Position numbers and translations under genes: made by a program. A DNA stretch of 47,508 bases from Opitutaceae bacterium (GTDB lineage Bacteria > Verrucomicrobiota > Verrucomicrobiia > Opitutales > Opitutaceae), in contig CANJNJ010000022.1 in assembly GCA_947474995.1 (NCBI GenBank), positions 1 through 47,508 on the forward strand, in the 5' to 3' direction. This document shows, in pieces, positions 1-8,047 of this stretch. The notes beneath the pieces are model-generated. The model ran no database searches. It had not been told where the DNA came from and saw nothing but the letters and a program-made list of their open reading frames with translations. Each line of letters starts with the position of its first letter. Position 1 is the first letter of the stretch.

Positions 1-24
1 CGGTCGCTTCGGACATTGCGACCG
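1..24. repeat. Small inverted repeat at window edge
   Basis: Perfect 7-bp arms (cggtcgc at 1-7, gcgaccg at 18-24) around a 10-nt loop. It may be the end of a larger element cut by the window edge. Nothing else is recognisable before the first gene at 129. Confidence 0.35.
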
Positions 25-128
25 GGGGCGGTCGCGCTCCTGTGAAGGGCCGACGTTTTGCGACCCGAACGTACATCGACCGCGGCTGCGCGCTTGCGCC
101 CGTTCCGTTCTGTTTCTGAACTCCCCGC

Positions 129-839
129 ATGACTGCGCGCGACCTCGTCATCGGCTTCGATGCCGACGACACCCTCTGGCACAACGAGACCATCTTCGAG
201 ACGGTGCATGAGCGCCATCGTGCGTTGCTGGCCCGCTATCACAAGGCGGCGACCGTGGACCAAACGCTTTTCGCGACGGAGATGCGGAATCTCGAGCTTT
301 ATGGCTACGGGGTGAAAGGCTTCACGCTTTCGGCGATCGAGACGGCGATTGAATTGACCGGGGGAAAAATCAGCGCTGACGAAATCAAGCAACTGATCAA
401 ACTTGGCCGTGAGATGCTGGCGCATCCGGTGGAGCTGCTCGAGGGAGTGACCGAGACGCTGGTAACCATCTCGCAGGAATACCGGCTGCTCCTGATTACG
501 AAGGGCGATTTGCGGGACCAGGAGCGCAAACTCGCGAAGTCCGGACTGACCTCTCATTTTCGTCACGTCGAAATCGTTTCAGAAAAAGACGAGGGCACTT
601 ACGCCTCGATCCTGCGCCGGCACGCGATTCCGGCCGGGCAGTTCCTGATGGTCGGCAATTCCTTGAAGTCCGACATCATGCCGGTCCTCGCGCTGGGCGG
701 GGCCGGCGCGCACGTGCCGTATCACTTGACTTGGGCGGCCGAGCGGGTGGAAACGCTGCCGCAGGATCAGGGACGCTTCTTTCAACTAAAGACCATCCGC
801 GAGCTCCAATCCGTCCTCGCGACCTTGGCCTCGCGCTGA
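129..839 (+). CDS. HAD-superfamily hydrolase, phosphatase type
   Basis: A 236-aa cytosolic protein with all four HAD motifs. Motif I is FDADDT at residues 10-15 (nucleophile D11, acid/base D13). Motif II is the Thr of LLITKGD near residue 124. Motif III is the Lys of SEKDEGTY near 153, and motif IV is GNSLKSD near 176-182. The helical insert between motifs I and II is a C1-type cap, as in phosphoglycolate phosphatase-like and haloacid dehalogenase-like proteins. By family it should hydrolyse a phosphate ester through an aspartyl-phosphate intermediate with Mg2+. The substrate cannot be read from the sequence. It stands alone: the next gene lies 350 bases away on the other strand. The ATG at 129 places motif I at the usual distance from the N-terminus. 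Confidence 0.9.
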   Translation: MTARDLVIGFDADDTLWHNETIFETVHERHRALLARYHKAATVDQTLFATEMRNLELYGYGVKGFTLSAIETAIELTGGKISADEIKQLIKLGREMLAHPVELLEGVTETLVTISQEYRLLLITKGDLRDQERKLAKSGLTSHFRHVEIVSEKDEGTYASILRRHAIPAGQFLMVGNSLKSDIMPVLALGGAGAHVPYHLTWAAERVETLPQDQGRFFQLKTIRELQSVLATLASR

Positions 840-885
840 GTGAGGTTCGGATGTTTTTTAGGAGCGGTTGGCTTTTGAAAAGAAA

Positions 886-976
886 TTTTGGGCCACAAAT
901 TACACCAATGGGCACAAATAAGAGCCCGAGAGTTTGGCTCCGAATCTGTGCCCATCGGTGAAATTTGTGGCCAAAA
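886..976. repeat. Intergenic palindrome, family A, copy 1
   Basis: Imperfect inverted repeat with arms at about 891-918 (ggccacaaattacacc...) and 944-972 (...ggtgaaatttgtggcc). Related sequences occur at 34241-34330, 34431-34467 and 36098-36172. Most of the 840-1190 gene-free stretch is this element plus the next one. Confidence 0.75.
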
Positions 977-1084
977 GATCCGGCCCTTTGGCTGAGGTGC
1001 TCCGGGCTGCAATCCGTGCCCGATTCCACCGGCCACGTTTTCGTTTTAGAGGCTGTCATGAACTTGCGGTATCGCAGCCGAGTC

Positions 1085-1170
1085 GATTGAAGGTAGCCCG
1101 CTTCGAGAGAAGCGGGACAAATCGGTTCGATCGAACCTTCGGTCTCTGCCCTCTCGGGCAGGGCTACGAC
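1085..1170. repeat. Intergenic imperfect palindrome, single copy here
   Basis: The left arm begins gtagcccgcttcgagag and the right arm ends ccctctcgggcagggctac. The arms pair imperfectly around a roughly 35-nt centre. It lies just downstream of the dimethylargininase-like gene, which ends at 1191 on the minus strand, so it could fold in that transcript's 3' end. No T-run follows. Confidence 0.5.
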
Positions 1171-1190
1171 TAACAAGTGCCTGACAGCGT

Positions 1191-1961
1191 CTAGTAAATC
1201 ACACTCAAGCACGTCAGCCCGGCCTCGGCCTTTTGCAGTTCTGAGATGTCGACGCGGTGCACGTCGAGACTGCGTGCGGTCAGCAGGTCTGCCGTTCGCG
1301 GGGCTGACGCGGCCACGAGTACCCGACCATTGAGTGGAAGGGTGTTGGCGCCCCATGGCTCCGCGGCTGGCACTCGCAGGATTTCGTACCTTCCGAAATC
1401 AGTCACATCGATCCAGCCGGGATTCGCCAGCAGCACGCCCTCCGTCGGAGACGTCACCCCGGTCTTCAGGTGCAGACACCCGGTGACCGGCACCTCTTTT
1501 ACCGCATAACCAAAAGGCGCGACGCATTGCCGGAGCTGTTGAATGCCCTCGCGATTGGTGCGGGTGGAGCGGCCGACGAAGAGCGTGTGGCCGACCCGCA
1601 GTACGTCGCCGCCTTCCAAAGTGCCGGGCGCCCGGATTTCCAGCGTCGGACGAAGGCCGATGATTTTAGGTTTTATCAACTCCACCTCGGCCAGGCGGCT
1701 GGCCGCCCCGGGACGGCACAGGATCGCGACCTCATCGAGTATCAGGACAACGTCTTCGAGGAAAACGGCGTCGGGCAGATTCGGGATTTTGGGCAAGGTC
1801 GTCACCGTGACGCCGGCCGATGCCAGGGCGGCGACGTAACTGCGGTGCTGACTTGTGGCCCGTGCGAAATCGATTTCCTGCCGCGGCAAGTGCACAAGCT
1901 CGCACGCCGCGAGCGAGCGGCTGGGCAGGCGAACGAGAGCGTGGGTGGTGGAGAGATTCAT
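1191..1961 (-). CDS. Dimethylarginine dimethylaminohydrolase-like amidinotransferase-fold enzyme
   Basis: A 256-aa cytosolic member of the guanidino-group-modifying superfamily. The likely catalytic triad is visible: Cys251 in GLTCLSVIY at the extreme C-terminus, His164 in GCLHLKTGV, and an acidic residue in TLEGGDVL (E116). The substrate-loop motif VFLEDV is near residues 67-71. In DDAH the Cys attacks the guanidinium carbon and releases citrulline plus a methylamine; related members act on arginine. The length and the TCLSV C-terminus match DDAH better than arginine deiminase, which is about 400 aa. The start chosen is ATG at 1961; the frame continues upstream only into the palindrome at 1987-2046. 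An ABC exporter follows upstream on the same strand, 109 bases away, so cotranscription is possible. The exact substrate is inferred. Confidence 0.8.
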   Translation of the reverse strand: MNLSTTHALVRLPSRSLAACELVHLPRQEIDFARATSQHRSYVAALASAGVTVTTLPKIPNLPDAVFLEDVVLILDEVAILCRPGAASRLAEVELIKPKIIGLRPTLEIRAPGTLEGGDVLRVGHTLFVGRSTRTNREGIQQLRQCVAPFGYAVKEVPVTGCLHLKTGVTSPTEGVLLANPGWIDVTDFGRYEILRVPAAEPWGANTLPLNGRVLVAASAPRTADLLTARSLDVHRVDISELQKAEAGLTCLSVIY

Positions 1962-1986
1962 ACCTCGCGCCGGCGGCACCGAGTTT

Positions 1987-2046
1987 GTAGTTCCGCCTTT
2001 AGGCGGAATCCGGGCGCCCAATCCTTCCGCCTAAAGGCGGAACTAC
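1987..2046. repeat. Perfect 22-bp inverted repeat, family B, copy 1
   Basis: Arms at 1987-2008 and 2025-2046 are perfectly complementary with a 16-nt loop. Each arm also contains its own palindrome (ttccgcct/aggcggaa), so the element can fold as one long hairpin or two short ones. A second copy with 25-bp arms is at 12411-12487. It separates the dimethylargininase-like gene from the ABC exporter. Confidence 0.9.
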
Positions 2047-2069
2047 CAACCGACCGACGTCGGCCGTGC

Positions 2070-3926
2070 TCATCGGTAACCCTCCGCTTGCAGCGTGAAC
2101 AACCGCGCATACCGGCCGTTCGCGGCGAGCAATTCGGCGTGCGTGCCCTGCTCGATAATCCGGCCGTGTTCGAGCACGAGGATTCTTTCCGCCATTCGCA
2201 CCGTCGGAAACCGATGCGAAATCAGAATCGACGTTCGCCCGCGGGCCAGCGCGCGAAAGCGCTCGAACACGGCGTGCTCCGCCTCCGCATCGAGCGCCGC
2301 GGTCGGTTCGTCGAGCACGAGGATATCCGCCTCCTCGCGCATGAAGGCGCGGGAGAGTGCCACTTTCTGCCACTGGCCGCCGGAAAGTTCCGCGCCTTGG
2401 TGAAACCAGCGGCCGAGTTGGGCTTCGAGTCCGCCCGAAAGCGTCGCGACCAGTTCGCGGGCGCCGCCGCGCTCCACCGCACGGCCGATCCGGGCGTCGT
2501 CGTGCAAATGCTCCACACTGCCGAAGCCGACATTATCGCGCAGCGCGAACTGATACTGGTTAAAGTCCTGGAAGATTACTCCGAGCCGTTGCTGCAGCCC
2601 CGCGACGTCCCACGTCCGCAGATCGCGTCCGTCGAGGAGAATCCGACCCTCGGTCGGCTCGTAGAGCCGCGTGAGCAGTTTGATGAACGTGGTTTTGCCG
2701 GCGCCGTTTTCCCCGACGAGCGCCAGACTCTGGCCTTGCGGGATGAAAACGCTCACGTGCCGCAGCGCCCACTCCGGCGCGTCCGCGTAGCGAAACCCGA
2801 CGTCCTCGAAGCGAATGCCCTTCTCGCTCTGCGCCGTTGCCAGCGCCGGCGTGACCGTGGTCGCGGTGGTGACGGCGAGATACTCGAACAAATTCGACAT
2901 GTAGAGATTGTCCTCGTACATGCCGCCGACCGCCGAAAGGATCGCCTGGAAGGCGGTCTGCCCCTGGCGAAACGCGACCACATAGAGCGTCATGTCGCCG
3001 AGCGACATTCTTCCCGCCGCGGTGGCGAGGGCGATGGCGGCGTAACAGCCGTAGAAGGCGGCCGTGCCGATCATCGAGAGCCCAAAGGTCCAGCCGGCGC
3101 GCGAGATGGCGAGTTGGCGATCTTCGCGGAAGAACGTCTCGGCGAGACTCCGGTAGCGGGCCAGCAATTTGGGTCCGAGCCCGAAAAGTTTCACTTCCTT
3201 CGCGTGCTCGTCGTTGCCGATGACGTATTCGAGGTAATTCAACTTCCGCGCCTCGGGCGATCGCCAGTTCCGCATCCGAAACGCCGCGCCGGAAAAGCGG
3301 GCCTCGGCGATGAAGGCCGGAATGGCGGCCAGCACCAAACCGCCGACCGCCCACGGACTGAAGCGGATCAGCAGCACGGCGTAACCGGCCAGCGTGAGCG
3401 CGCTGCGGACAATCTGGAAATTCTCCTGCACGAGCGACAGCGGCCGGGATGAGGCCTCGCGCCGCGCGCGGGTGAGTTGGTCGTAGAACTTCGGATCCTC
3501 GAAGTGGCGGAGATCGAGGGTCAGCGCCTTCTCCATGATCCGAAGGTTGATGTCGATGGCCAGTCGTGAGCCGATCAACTGGCGCATCAACCCGAGACTG
3601 CGCTCGACCAACGCCAGCGCCGCCACGAGCCCGAGTTCGATCAAGACGCGGTGCGCGACCGCGGCGAGCGCGAGGTCGCGGGCGGCGCCGGGTGCGGCGT
3701 CATGGGCCGCGACGACCGCATCGACGATCAGTTTTCCGACCCACGCGATGCCGATGGGCAGCGCGGCGCCGGCGACCGTCAGGCCCGCGACCAGGACGAT
3801 GCTGCGTGGTGATGAGTCCCAGACGAGCCCGAGCGTGCGCGGCGTGTGCGAGAAACTGCCCAGCACGCGGGTCCAGAACGGCGGCGGACGCGCCGGGGCG
3901 GAGGGAGGGATATGCGGATGGGACAA
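2070..3926 (-). CDS. ABC transporter, fused membrane and ATPase domains (exporter type)
   Basis: The N-terminal half is a six-helix exporter membrane domain. The C-terminal half is a complete nucleotide-binding domain: Walker A GENGAGKTT (about nt 2717-2690), Q-loop FQDFNQYQF, signature LSGGQWQKVALSRA (about nt 2388), Walker B ILVLDEPTAALD and switch His in ILISHRF. It should work as a homodimeric exporter in the inner membrane; the cargo is unknown. The frame is open to an ATG at 4109, but those first codons lie inside the palindrome at 4064-4152 and do not resemble this family. A non-ATG start is therefore likelier. I give TTG at 3926 (618 aa); GTG at 3866 is also possible. Confidence is high for the function and low for the exact start. 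Confidence 0.85.
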   Translation of the reverse strand: MSHPHIPPSAPARPPPFWTRVLGSFSHTPRTLGLVWDSSPRSIVLVAGLTVAGAALPIGIAWVGKLIVDAVVAAHDAAPGAARDLALAAVAHRVLIELGLVAALALVERSLGLMRQLIGSRLAIDINLRIMEKALTLDLRHFEDPKFYDQLTRARREASSRPLSLVQENFQIVRSALTLAGYAVLLIRFSPWAVGGLVLAAIPAFIAEARFSGAAFRMRNWRSPEARKLNYLEYVIGNDEHAKEVKLFGLGPKLLARYRSLAETFFREDRQLAISRAGWTFGLSMIGTAAFYGCYAAIALATAAGRMSLGDMTLYVVAFRQGQTAFQAILSAVGGMYEDNLYMSNLFEYLAVTTATTVTPALATAQSEKGIRFEDVGFRYADAPEWALRHVSVFIPQGQSLALVGENGAGKTTFIKLLTRLYEPTEGRILLDGRDLRTWDVAGLQQRLGVIFQDFNQYQFALRDNVGFGSVEHLHDDARIGRAVERGGARELVATLSGGLEAQLGRWFHQGAELSGGQWQKVALSRAFMREEADILVLDEPTAALDAEAEHAVFERFRALARGRTSILISHRFPTVRMAERILVLEHGRIIEQGTHAELLAANGRYARLFTLQAEGYR

Positions 3927-4063
3927 CGCGGTGCGGAGGATGGAAACTGTTCCGGCCGGATTCAATCCGTACCCGAGAAACAGTCCCGGCACCGTTATGC
4001 GCGTGCAGGTGACGGTCAAGAGCCGGAGAGTTTGAGTGCCCCAACGAAATCCCTCCAAGGCGG

Positions 4064-4152
4064 GCGCACGCGGAGCAGCGCGGAGAACGCGGAGCGGGGC
4101 AAGAATCAATCATTGGTATTGTTTTTCTCCGCGCCGCCGCGGCTCCGCGTGC
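4064..4152. repeat. Intergenic palindrome, single copy here
   Basis: The left arm gcacgcggagcagcgcggag and the right arm ctccgcgccgccgcggctc are imperfect inverted copies around a short AT-rich centre near 4110. It sits upstream of the ABC exporter and overlaps the upstream extension of that open frame, which argues against the ATG at 4109. Confidence 0.65.
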
Positions 4153-4279
4153 AACCCCATACCTTTTCGACTGGCCCGGCGCTCCGGGAAGCGCAGTGGG
4201 CCGCAATGTCCAGCCTGCCCCCGGTCGCCGTATTCCTGAGTTGCGCACCCCGTGGACGGCTCTCGCCGCCGTCCGAGGT

Positions 4280-4390
4280 CACGCCAACGTGCACGAGATG
4301 CGGCATCATCCGGACTTCTTCCCGCTCCAAGGCGACCCGCGGTTCGAGGCGTTGCTCAACGACCCGAAGAACAACGCGCCGCTGTATTGA
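4280..4390 (+). pseudogene. Decayed C-terminal tail of a larger protein
   Basis: The frame ending at 4390 reads HPDFFPLQGDPRFEALLNDP before a stop. This style of ending (HP-F-PL-DPRFEALL) is common at the C-terminus of TPR-containing kinase or TolB/CadC-like proteins in this group of bacteria. Nothing upstream in any frame looks like the rest of such a protein; upstream lies the palindrome at 4064-4152. I read it as a truncated remnant. The rest of the 3927-4533 stretch contains only the palindrome and unrecognised sequence. Confidence 0.4.
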
Positions 4391-4554
4391 GGGTGGCAAG
4401 GCGGTGTGACAAGTGACGAGTGGCATGTGCCGAGGGGTGGATCACCCACAAATCAGGGGGACTGCGTTCTTGCACGAGATGGCTGGAGGAAGCTCCTATG
4501 GCTTAACGCAAGAGTTGAAACCCGCCCCACCCAATGCATGCTATCCGTGTGTCC

Positions 4555-4782
4555 ATGACCCTCGAACAGATCGTAGCGGCGACGCGCCAGTTGTCACCGG
4601 AGCAGGTCGTCGAGCTGGTTGACCGGCTGACGTTCGAGTTGTACGAAGCTCCCGATCCGGCGAATGACGCGGCTTGGGCCGAGGAGGCCAGACGCCGTTA
4701 TGCTGAAATCAAAAGTGGGAAGGTAAAAACCATCCCCGGTGAGGAAGTCATGGCACGGGCGCGCAAGATTGTGGGGTTGTGA
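4555..4782 (+). CDS. Antitoxin-like addiction module protein (TIGR02574 type)
   Basis: A small acidic and basic helical protein, 75 aa from the ATG at 4555 (MTLEQIVAATRQLSPEQ) or 82 aa from the ATG at 4534. The pattern of an N-terminal helix ending in LSPEQVVELVDRL, followed by AWAEEARRRYAEIKSGKVKT and a short GEEVMARARK tail, is that of the putative addiction module component family. Those proteins neutralise a RelE/ParE-like partner. The downstream gene overlaps by 4 bases (GTGA), which supports translational coupling and the pair assignment. In such modules the antitoxin or the complex usually represses the promoter; I see no clear operator. The start is uncertain between the two ATGs. Confidence 0.75.
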   Translation: MTLEQIVAATRQLSPEQVVELVDRLTFELYEAPDPANDAAWAEEARRRYAEIKSGKVKTIPGEEVMARARKIVGL

Positions 4783-5084
4783 AGCCTCACGCTTTCCACC
4801 CGGAAGCCGCGGGCGAGTTTTTGGAGGCCCTCGCGTACTACGGGGAAAAGAGCCAAGCTTTAGGTCGGCACTTTTTCCATGCGATGCATGCCCTTATCGC
4901 AGATGTAAGCCGTACGCCAACCGTCTACCGCCGCATGCCTGACCCCGAGGACGTGCAGCGACATTTCAAAAAACCATTTCCTTACGCCGTTCTCTACGTC
5001 GATAAACCGGACAACGTGCCCGTGCTCGCCATCGCGCACTTCAAGCGCCGGGCCGGTTATTGGCGGCACCGGTTGTCGGAGTGA
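4779..5084 (+). CDS. RelE/ParE-family toxin-like protein
   Basis: A 101-aa basic protein starting at GTG 4779, inside the stop region of the antitoxin gene. The layout is that of RelE/ParE toxins: an N-terminal helical pair (HPEAAGEFLEALAYYGEKS), then the sheet with VYRRMPDPEDVQRHFKKPFP, then YAVLYV and VLAIAHFKRRAGYWRHRL. The motif HFKKPFPYAVLYV is close to the conserved R/K-FPY-IxY pattern of ParE-like plasmid stabilisation proteins. RelE relatives cut mRNA at the ribosome and ParE relatives inhibit gyrase; the sequence alone does not decide which. Length is normal for the family and the gene looks intact. Confidence 0.8.
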   Translation: MKPHAFHPEAAGEFLEALAYYGEKSQALGRHFFHAMHALIADVSRTPTVYRRMPDPEDVQRHFKKPFPYAVLYVDKPDNVPVLAIAHFKRRAGYWRHRLSE

Positions 5085-5118
5085 TACGAGCCTCTACTTT
5101 GGAATGGATTATTGTGCG

Positions 5119-5171
5119 GTAGGGACGGCTCTCCGAGCCGTCCGTGGTCCGCTCGGAGAGCAGCCCCTACC
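5119..5171. repeat. Intergenic palindrome, family C, copy 1
   Basis: The left arm (5119-5144, ggtagggacggctctccg...) and right arm (5151-5171, ...gagagcagcccctacc) are inverted, imperfect copies. Each contains an internal ggctctccgagcc-type hairpin. A sister copy is at 23234-23289. Confidence 0.75.
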
Positions 5172-5238
5172 AGAATTGCCGCGCGCGGAGCGCACGGCCC
5201 ACCTTGAAAACGTTTCGGTGCCTGCAAACCGGCGTCAC

Positions 5239-5463
5239 CTAAAGCTTCCGATACTTCTCCGGCGGAATCTTGATCCGATGGCCCGAATCGAGATCCGTGA
5301 AAATATGCCAGTGCGGATCGTGGGTATCGTGCACGGCCACCTCGATTTTATGGCCGGCCTCGTAGGTGTATTCTTCAAAGGCGAAGCCGTGGTCCTCATG
5401 CAGGATGGCTTCGCCGAGCTCGCCGCTGTGCGGGGCGGTGATTTGGATTTTCCAGGTATTCAT
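5239..5463 (-). CDS. Small conserved-looking protein of unknown function, 74 aa
   Basis: Starting at the ATG at 5463 the product is acidic and His-rich (EVAVHDTHDPHWHIF) with no signal peptide or membrane segment. I do not recognise the family. It lies 40 bases downstream of the EF-G-like gene on the same strand and is probably cotranscribed with it. The frame extends upstream to 5604 but only through the C-terminal coding region of that gene, so the internal ATG is the sensible start. The regular alternation of charged and hydrophobic residues suggests a small beta-rich fold. The His/Asp cluster could bind metal, which is a guess. Confidence 0.6.
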   Translation of the reverse strand: MNTWKIQITAPHSGELGEAILHEDHGFAFEEYTYEAGHKIEVAVHDTHDPHWHIFTDLDSGHRIKIPPEKYRKL

Positions 5464-5503
5464 TGGGGACTGGGTTTGGAAAAAGGGTCCGGGTTGGCCG
5501 CGC

Positions 5504-7591
5504 CTATTTGTCGTGGTTGTTCCCATTGCGCTTGGCGCGCTCGGCGAGAAGTTTTTGGCCGACGTCCGGCGCGAGTTCGGCGTAATCGCTGAATTGCTCC
5601 GCATGCCGTCCCCGGCCGCTGGTCAGTGAGCGCACCACCGTGCTGTAGTGGTAGAGCTCCTTTTGCGGCACGCGGGCGCGGATGATTTGGAAATGGCCGT
5701 CGGATTCCACGCCGAGGATGTGGCCGCGGCGCGCGGAGAGATCGCCGAGAATCGCACCGACGTGCTCCTCGGGCACCGTGACCGTCACGGTGAAGATGGG
5801 CTCCAGCAGGCACGGGGTCGCGGCGTTGAAGGCTTCCTTGAACGCGTGGTAGCCGGCGACTTGAAACGCGATGTCCTTCGAATCGACTGGGTGCATCTTG
5901 CCGTCGTAGAATTCCGCTTTGACGTCGGTCACGCGGAAGCCGGCGAGAATTCCTTCGCGGCAGGCCGTCTGCACCCCCTTTTCGACCGAGGGCACGAAGA
6001 CGCGGTCGACGTTGGTCCCCACCAGGGTCTGCTTGAAATCGACGCCGCTGTCCCGTGCGCCCCGCTCGAGGCGCAACCAGACCTCGGCAAACTGGCCGGC
6101 GCCGCCCGTCTGTTTCTTGTGCCGATAGCGCGAGTCGCCCCGACTGCGAATGGTCTCGCGGTAAGGGATGCTCGGCTCCTCGAGCGTCACCGAGACGCCA
6201 AAGCGCCGCGCCAGCCGCTCGACGATCACCTGCAGGTGAATCTCGCCCTGGCCGGAAACGATCGTCTGGTGGACTTCATCGTCGACGCGGTAGTGGAAGG
6301 TCGGGTCTTCCAAGTGGAGGGTCGCGAGTCCGACGGCGAGTTTGTCCTCGTCGCCCTTGGAGCGGAGTTTCAGCGCGCCGTGGATATTGGGCGCGGGGTA
6401 CACGACCTTCGGGAGCACGACCGGATAGCGCGGACTGCACAGGGTGTCGCCGGTGTGCGTTTCGCGGAGTTTCATCACCGCGCCGAGATCGCCGGCCCGC
6501 AATGACGGCACGGGCGTCCGCTCGTGGCCGTTGAGGAGATAGAGTTGGCCCAGCCGTTCCGTGGCGTCGCGGACCGTGTTGTGCAATTCGTCGCCGGCCT
6601 TGACGGTGCCGGAATAGAGCCGGAACAGCGACAACTCGCCGACGCCCGGCTCATTCATTGTCTTGAAAACGTAGACAACCGGTTCCGGTTGCGAAAGCGG
6701 CACCGTGCCCGGCAGTCCGCTGGCGTCGGTGGCGGGCACCTCGGCGCGGTCGAGTGGGGAGGAGCCGTACTTGGCGATGAAATCCATCATCCGCGCGACG
6801 CCCACGTTGGTCTCGGCGGAGATGGCGAAGAGCGGGACGACGACCTGGTTCTGAATCGCCCTGTGCAGGCCGGCGCGGAATTCCTCCTCGGCGAGCGCAC
6901 CCTTTTCGAAAAACCGCTCCATGAGCGCGTCGTCGGATTCGGCGACGTATTCGATCAGTTCGCGGTGCAGCTGTTGCACGCGTTCGCTGAGCGCGCCCGC
7001 GGGCGTCTCGGTGTAGGCGCCATTGCCGCCCGGCTTGTAGGCAATGATCTCGTTGCGCATCACGTCGAGCACGTGGCTGAAGCCCGGCCCGGCGTTGAGC
7101 GGCAGGGAAATGGGGAAGACGTTCTTGCCGAAGTGGGCGCGGGTCTCCTCGAGGATGGTGTCGAAGTTGACGTTCGCCTTGTCGAGCGCGTTGACGACGA
7201 TCATTTTGGGCAGGCCAAAATGCGTGGCGTACTCCCACACCGCGTCGGTGCCGACGCCGAGCCCGTGGGCCGCGTTGATGACGATCAAGGCGAAGTCGCC
7301 GACGCGCAAGGCGCCGAGGCCTTCGCTGATGAAGTCCGTGTAGCCCGGCGTATCGAGCACGTTGAATTTCTTGCCCATCCACTCGGTGTGAAGCAGCGAG
7401 CAGTGAACGGAAATTTGGTGCTGATGTTCGCTCGCGTGGTAGTCGGACGCCGTCGTGCCGGCGGCAATATTGCCCATCCGGCCGATTTTGCCGGAACAGG
7501 CGAGCATGGCCTCGGCCAGCATGGTCTTGCCGGAAGAGGCATGACCGAGAATCGCGAAACTTCTGAGATCGGAGGGGGGATATTCTTTCAT
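5504..7591 (-). CDS. Elongation factor G-like translational GTPase with altered G motifs
   Basis: A 695-aa protein with the full EF-G domain order (G domain, domain II, III, IV, V); the C-terminal part includes the MHPVDSKDIAFQVAGYHAFK stretch of domain IV. G1 is GHASSGKT (residues 16-23) and G3 is DTPGYTDF (80-87). Tyr84 sits where canonical EF-G has the catalytic His. G4 reads NALD (134-137) instead of NKxD. The switch I region, normally ERGITI, reads EHQHQISVHC. It therefore belongs to the divergent FusA2-like branch rather than being the housekeeping EF-G, and may bind or hydrolyse GTP differently. ATG 7591 is chosen because the frame upstream has no family similarity. It probably shares a transcript with the 74-aa gene downstream. 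Confidence 0.85.
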   Translation of the reverse strand: MKEYPPSDLRSFAILGHASSGKTMLAEAMLACSGKIGRMGNIAAGTTASDYHASEHQHQISVHCSLLHTEWMGKKFNVLDTPGYTDFISEGLGALRVGDFALIVINAAHGLGVGTDAVWEYATHFGLPKMIVVNALDKANVNFDTILEETRAHFGKNVFPISLPLNAGPGFSHVLDVMRNEIIAYKPGGNGAYTETPAGALSERVQQLHRELIEYVAESDDALMERFFEKGALAEEEFRAGLHRAIQNQVVVPLFAISAETNVGVARMMDFIAKYGSSPLDRAEVPATDASGLPGTVPLSQPEPVVYVFKTMNEPGVGELSLFRLYSGTVKAGDELHNTVRDATERLGQLYLLNGHERTPVPSLRAGDLGAVMKLRETHTGDTLCSPRYPVVLPKVVYPAPNIHGALKLRSKGDEDKLAVGLATLHLEDPTFHYRVDDEVHQTIVSGQGEIHLQVIVERLARRFGVSVTLEEPSIPYRETIRSRGDSRYRHKKQTGGAGQFAEVWLRLERGARDSGVDFKQTLVGTNVDRVFVPSVEKGVQTACREGILAGFRVTDVKAEFYDGKMHPVDSKDIAFQVAGYHAFKEAFNAATPCLLEPIFTVTVTVPEEHVGAILGDLSARRGHILGVESDGHFQIIRARVPQKELYHYSTVVRSLTSGRGRHAEQFSDYAELAPDVGQKLLAERAKRNGNNHDK

Positions 7592-7849
7592 GAAGCGGGG
7601 GGTGTTGTGGGGGGAGTCGCTGGGCGCTTCATGGCGCAGGTGGGGGGACTCAGCCCCTTGGCGCGGCGACATATTGGGGACCAGGGAATTTCGGCACTTG
7701 GGGCGAATTCGTCATGGGGCGGACGCGTCGCGCGGCGTGCGGCGTTGGGCGCCGGAGAGGCCGTGGGAGGCGGACGAAGATTTGGTTTTCTTTTGCAGGT
7801 ACGGCAACCCAGAACCGCCGCATTTGCGCGGTCACGGCGGTCAGAAGCA

Positions 7850-7872
7850 TTTGTCATCCATGAGATGACAAA
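7850..7872. promoter_or_regulatory. Perfect 9-bp dyad upstream of the EF-G-like gene
   Basis: Arms tttgtcatc (7850-7858) and gatgacaaa (7864-7872) flank a 5-nt spacer, about 260 bases upstream of the EF-G-like start. Its size suits an operator, but no promoter is evident and it could be a chance or repeat-derived hairpin. Confidence 0.25.
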
Positions 7873-7928
7873 CCGTGACACTGCACGGGCTGCGCGGTGT
7901 TCGCCAAGAAATGAGCAGAACGCTCCGG

Positions 7929-8022
7929 CTAGCCTGCATCCATCTCGTTTTTTCCGAGGCGGGTGCCCGAGGTCGGCGAAATCGCCGTCGGCCATTCTGG
8001 CTTGGGTGGGGATGCAGGCTAA
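7929..8022. repeat. Intergenic imperfect palindrome, single copy here
   Basis: Terminal arms ggctagcctgcatcc and ggatgcaggctaaaagc frame inner complementary blocks around gaggtcggcgaaatcgccgtcggcc. The gene-free stretch 7592-8461 holds this element, a hairpin at 8026-8047, an inverted repeat at 8174-8222 and otherwise no recognisable gene. Confidence 0.6.
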
Positions 8023-8025
8023 AAG

Positions 8026-8047
8026 CAAAACCGCCAAGGCGGTTTTG
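8026..8047 (-). terminator. Candidate intrinsic terminator hairpin
   Basis: Perfect 10-bp arms caaaaccgcc/ggcggttttg with almost no loop (effectively 9 bp with a 4-nt loop). Read on the minus strand the hairpin is followed by a T-rich tract (gcttttagcc). It could end transcripts from the small minus-strand gene at 8462-8836. It may also be part of the adjoining repeat. Confidence 0.4.

Noticed and set aside
1470-3452. A 660-codon open frame on the plus strand opposite the ABC exporter and dimethylargininase-like genes
   Set aside because: It is Arg/Glu/Ala-rich with no family similarity and lies opposite two clear genes; long antisense frames are expected in this GC-rich DNA.
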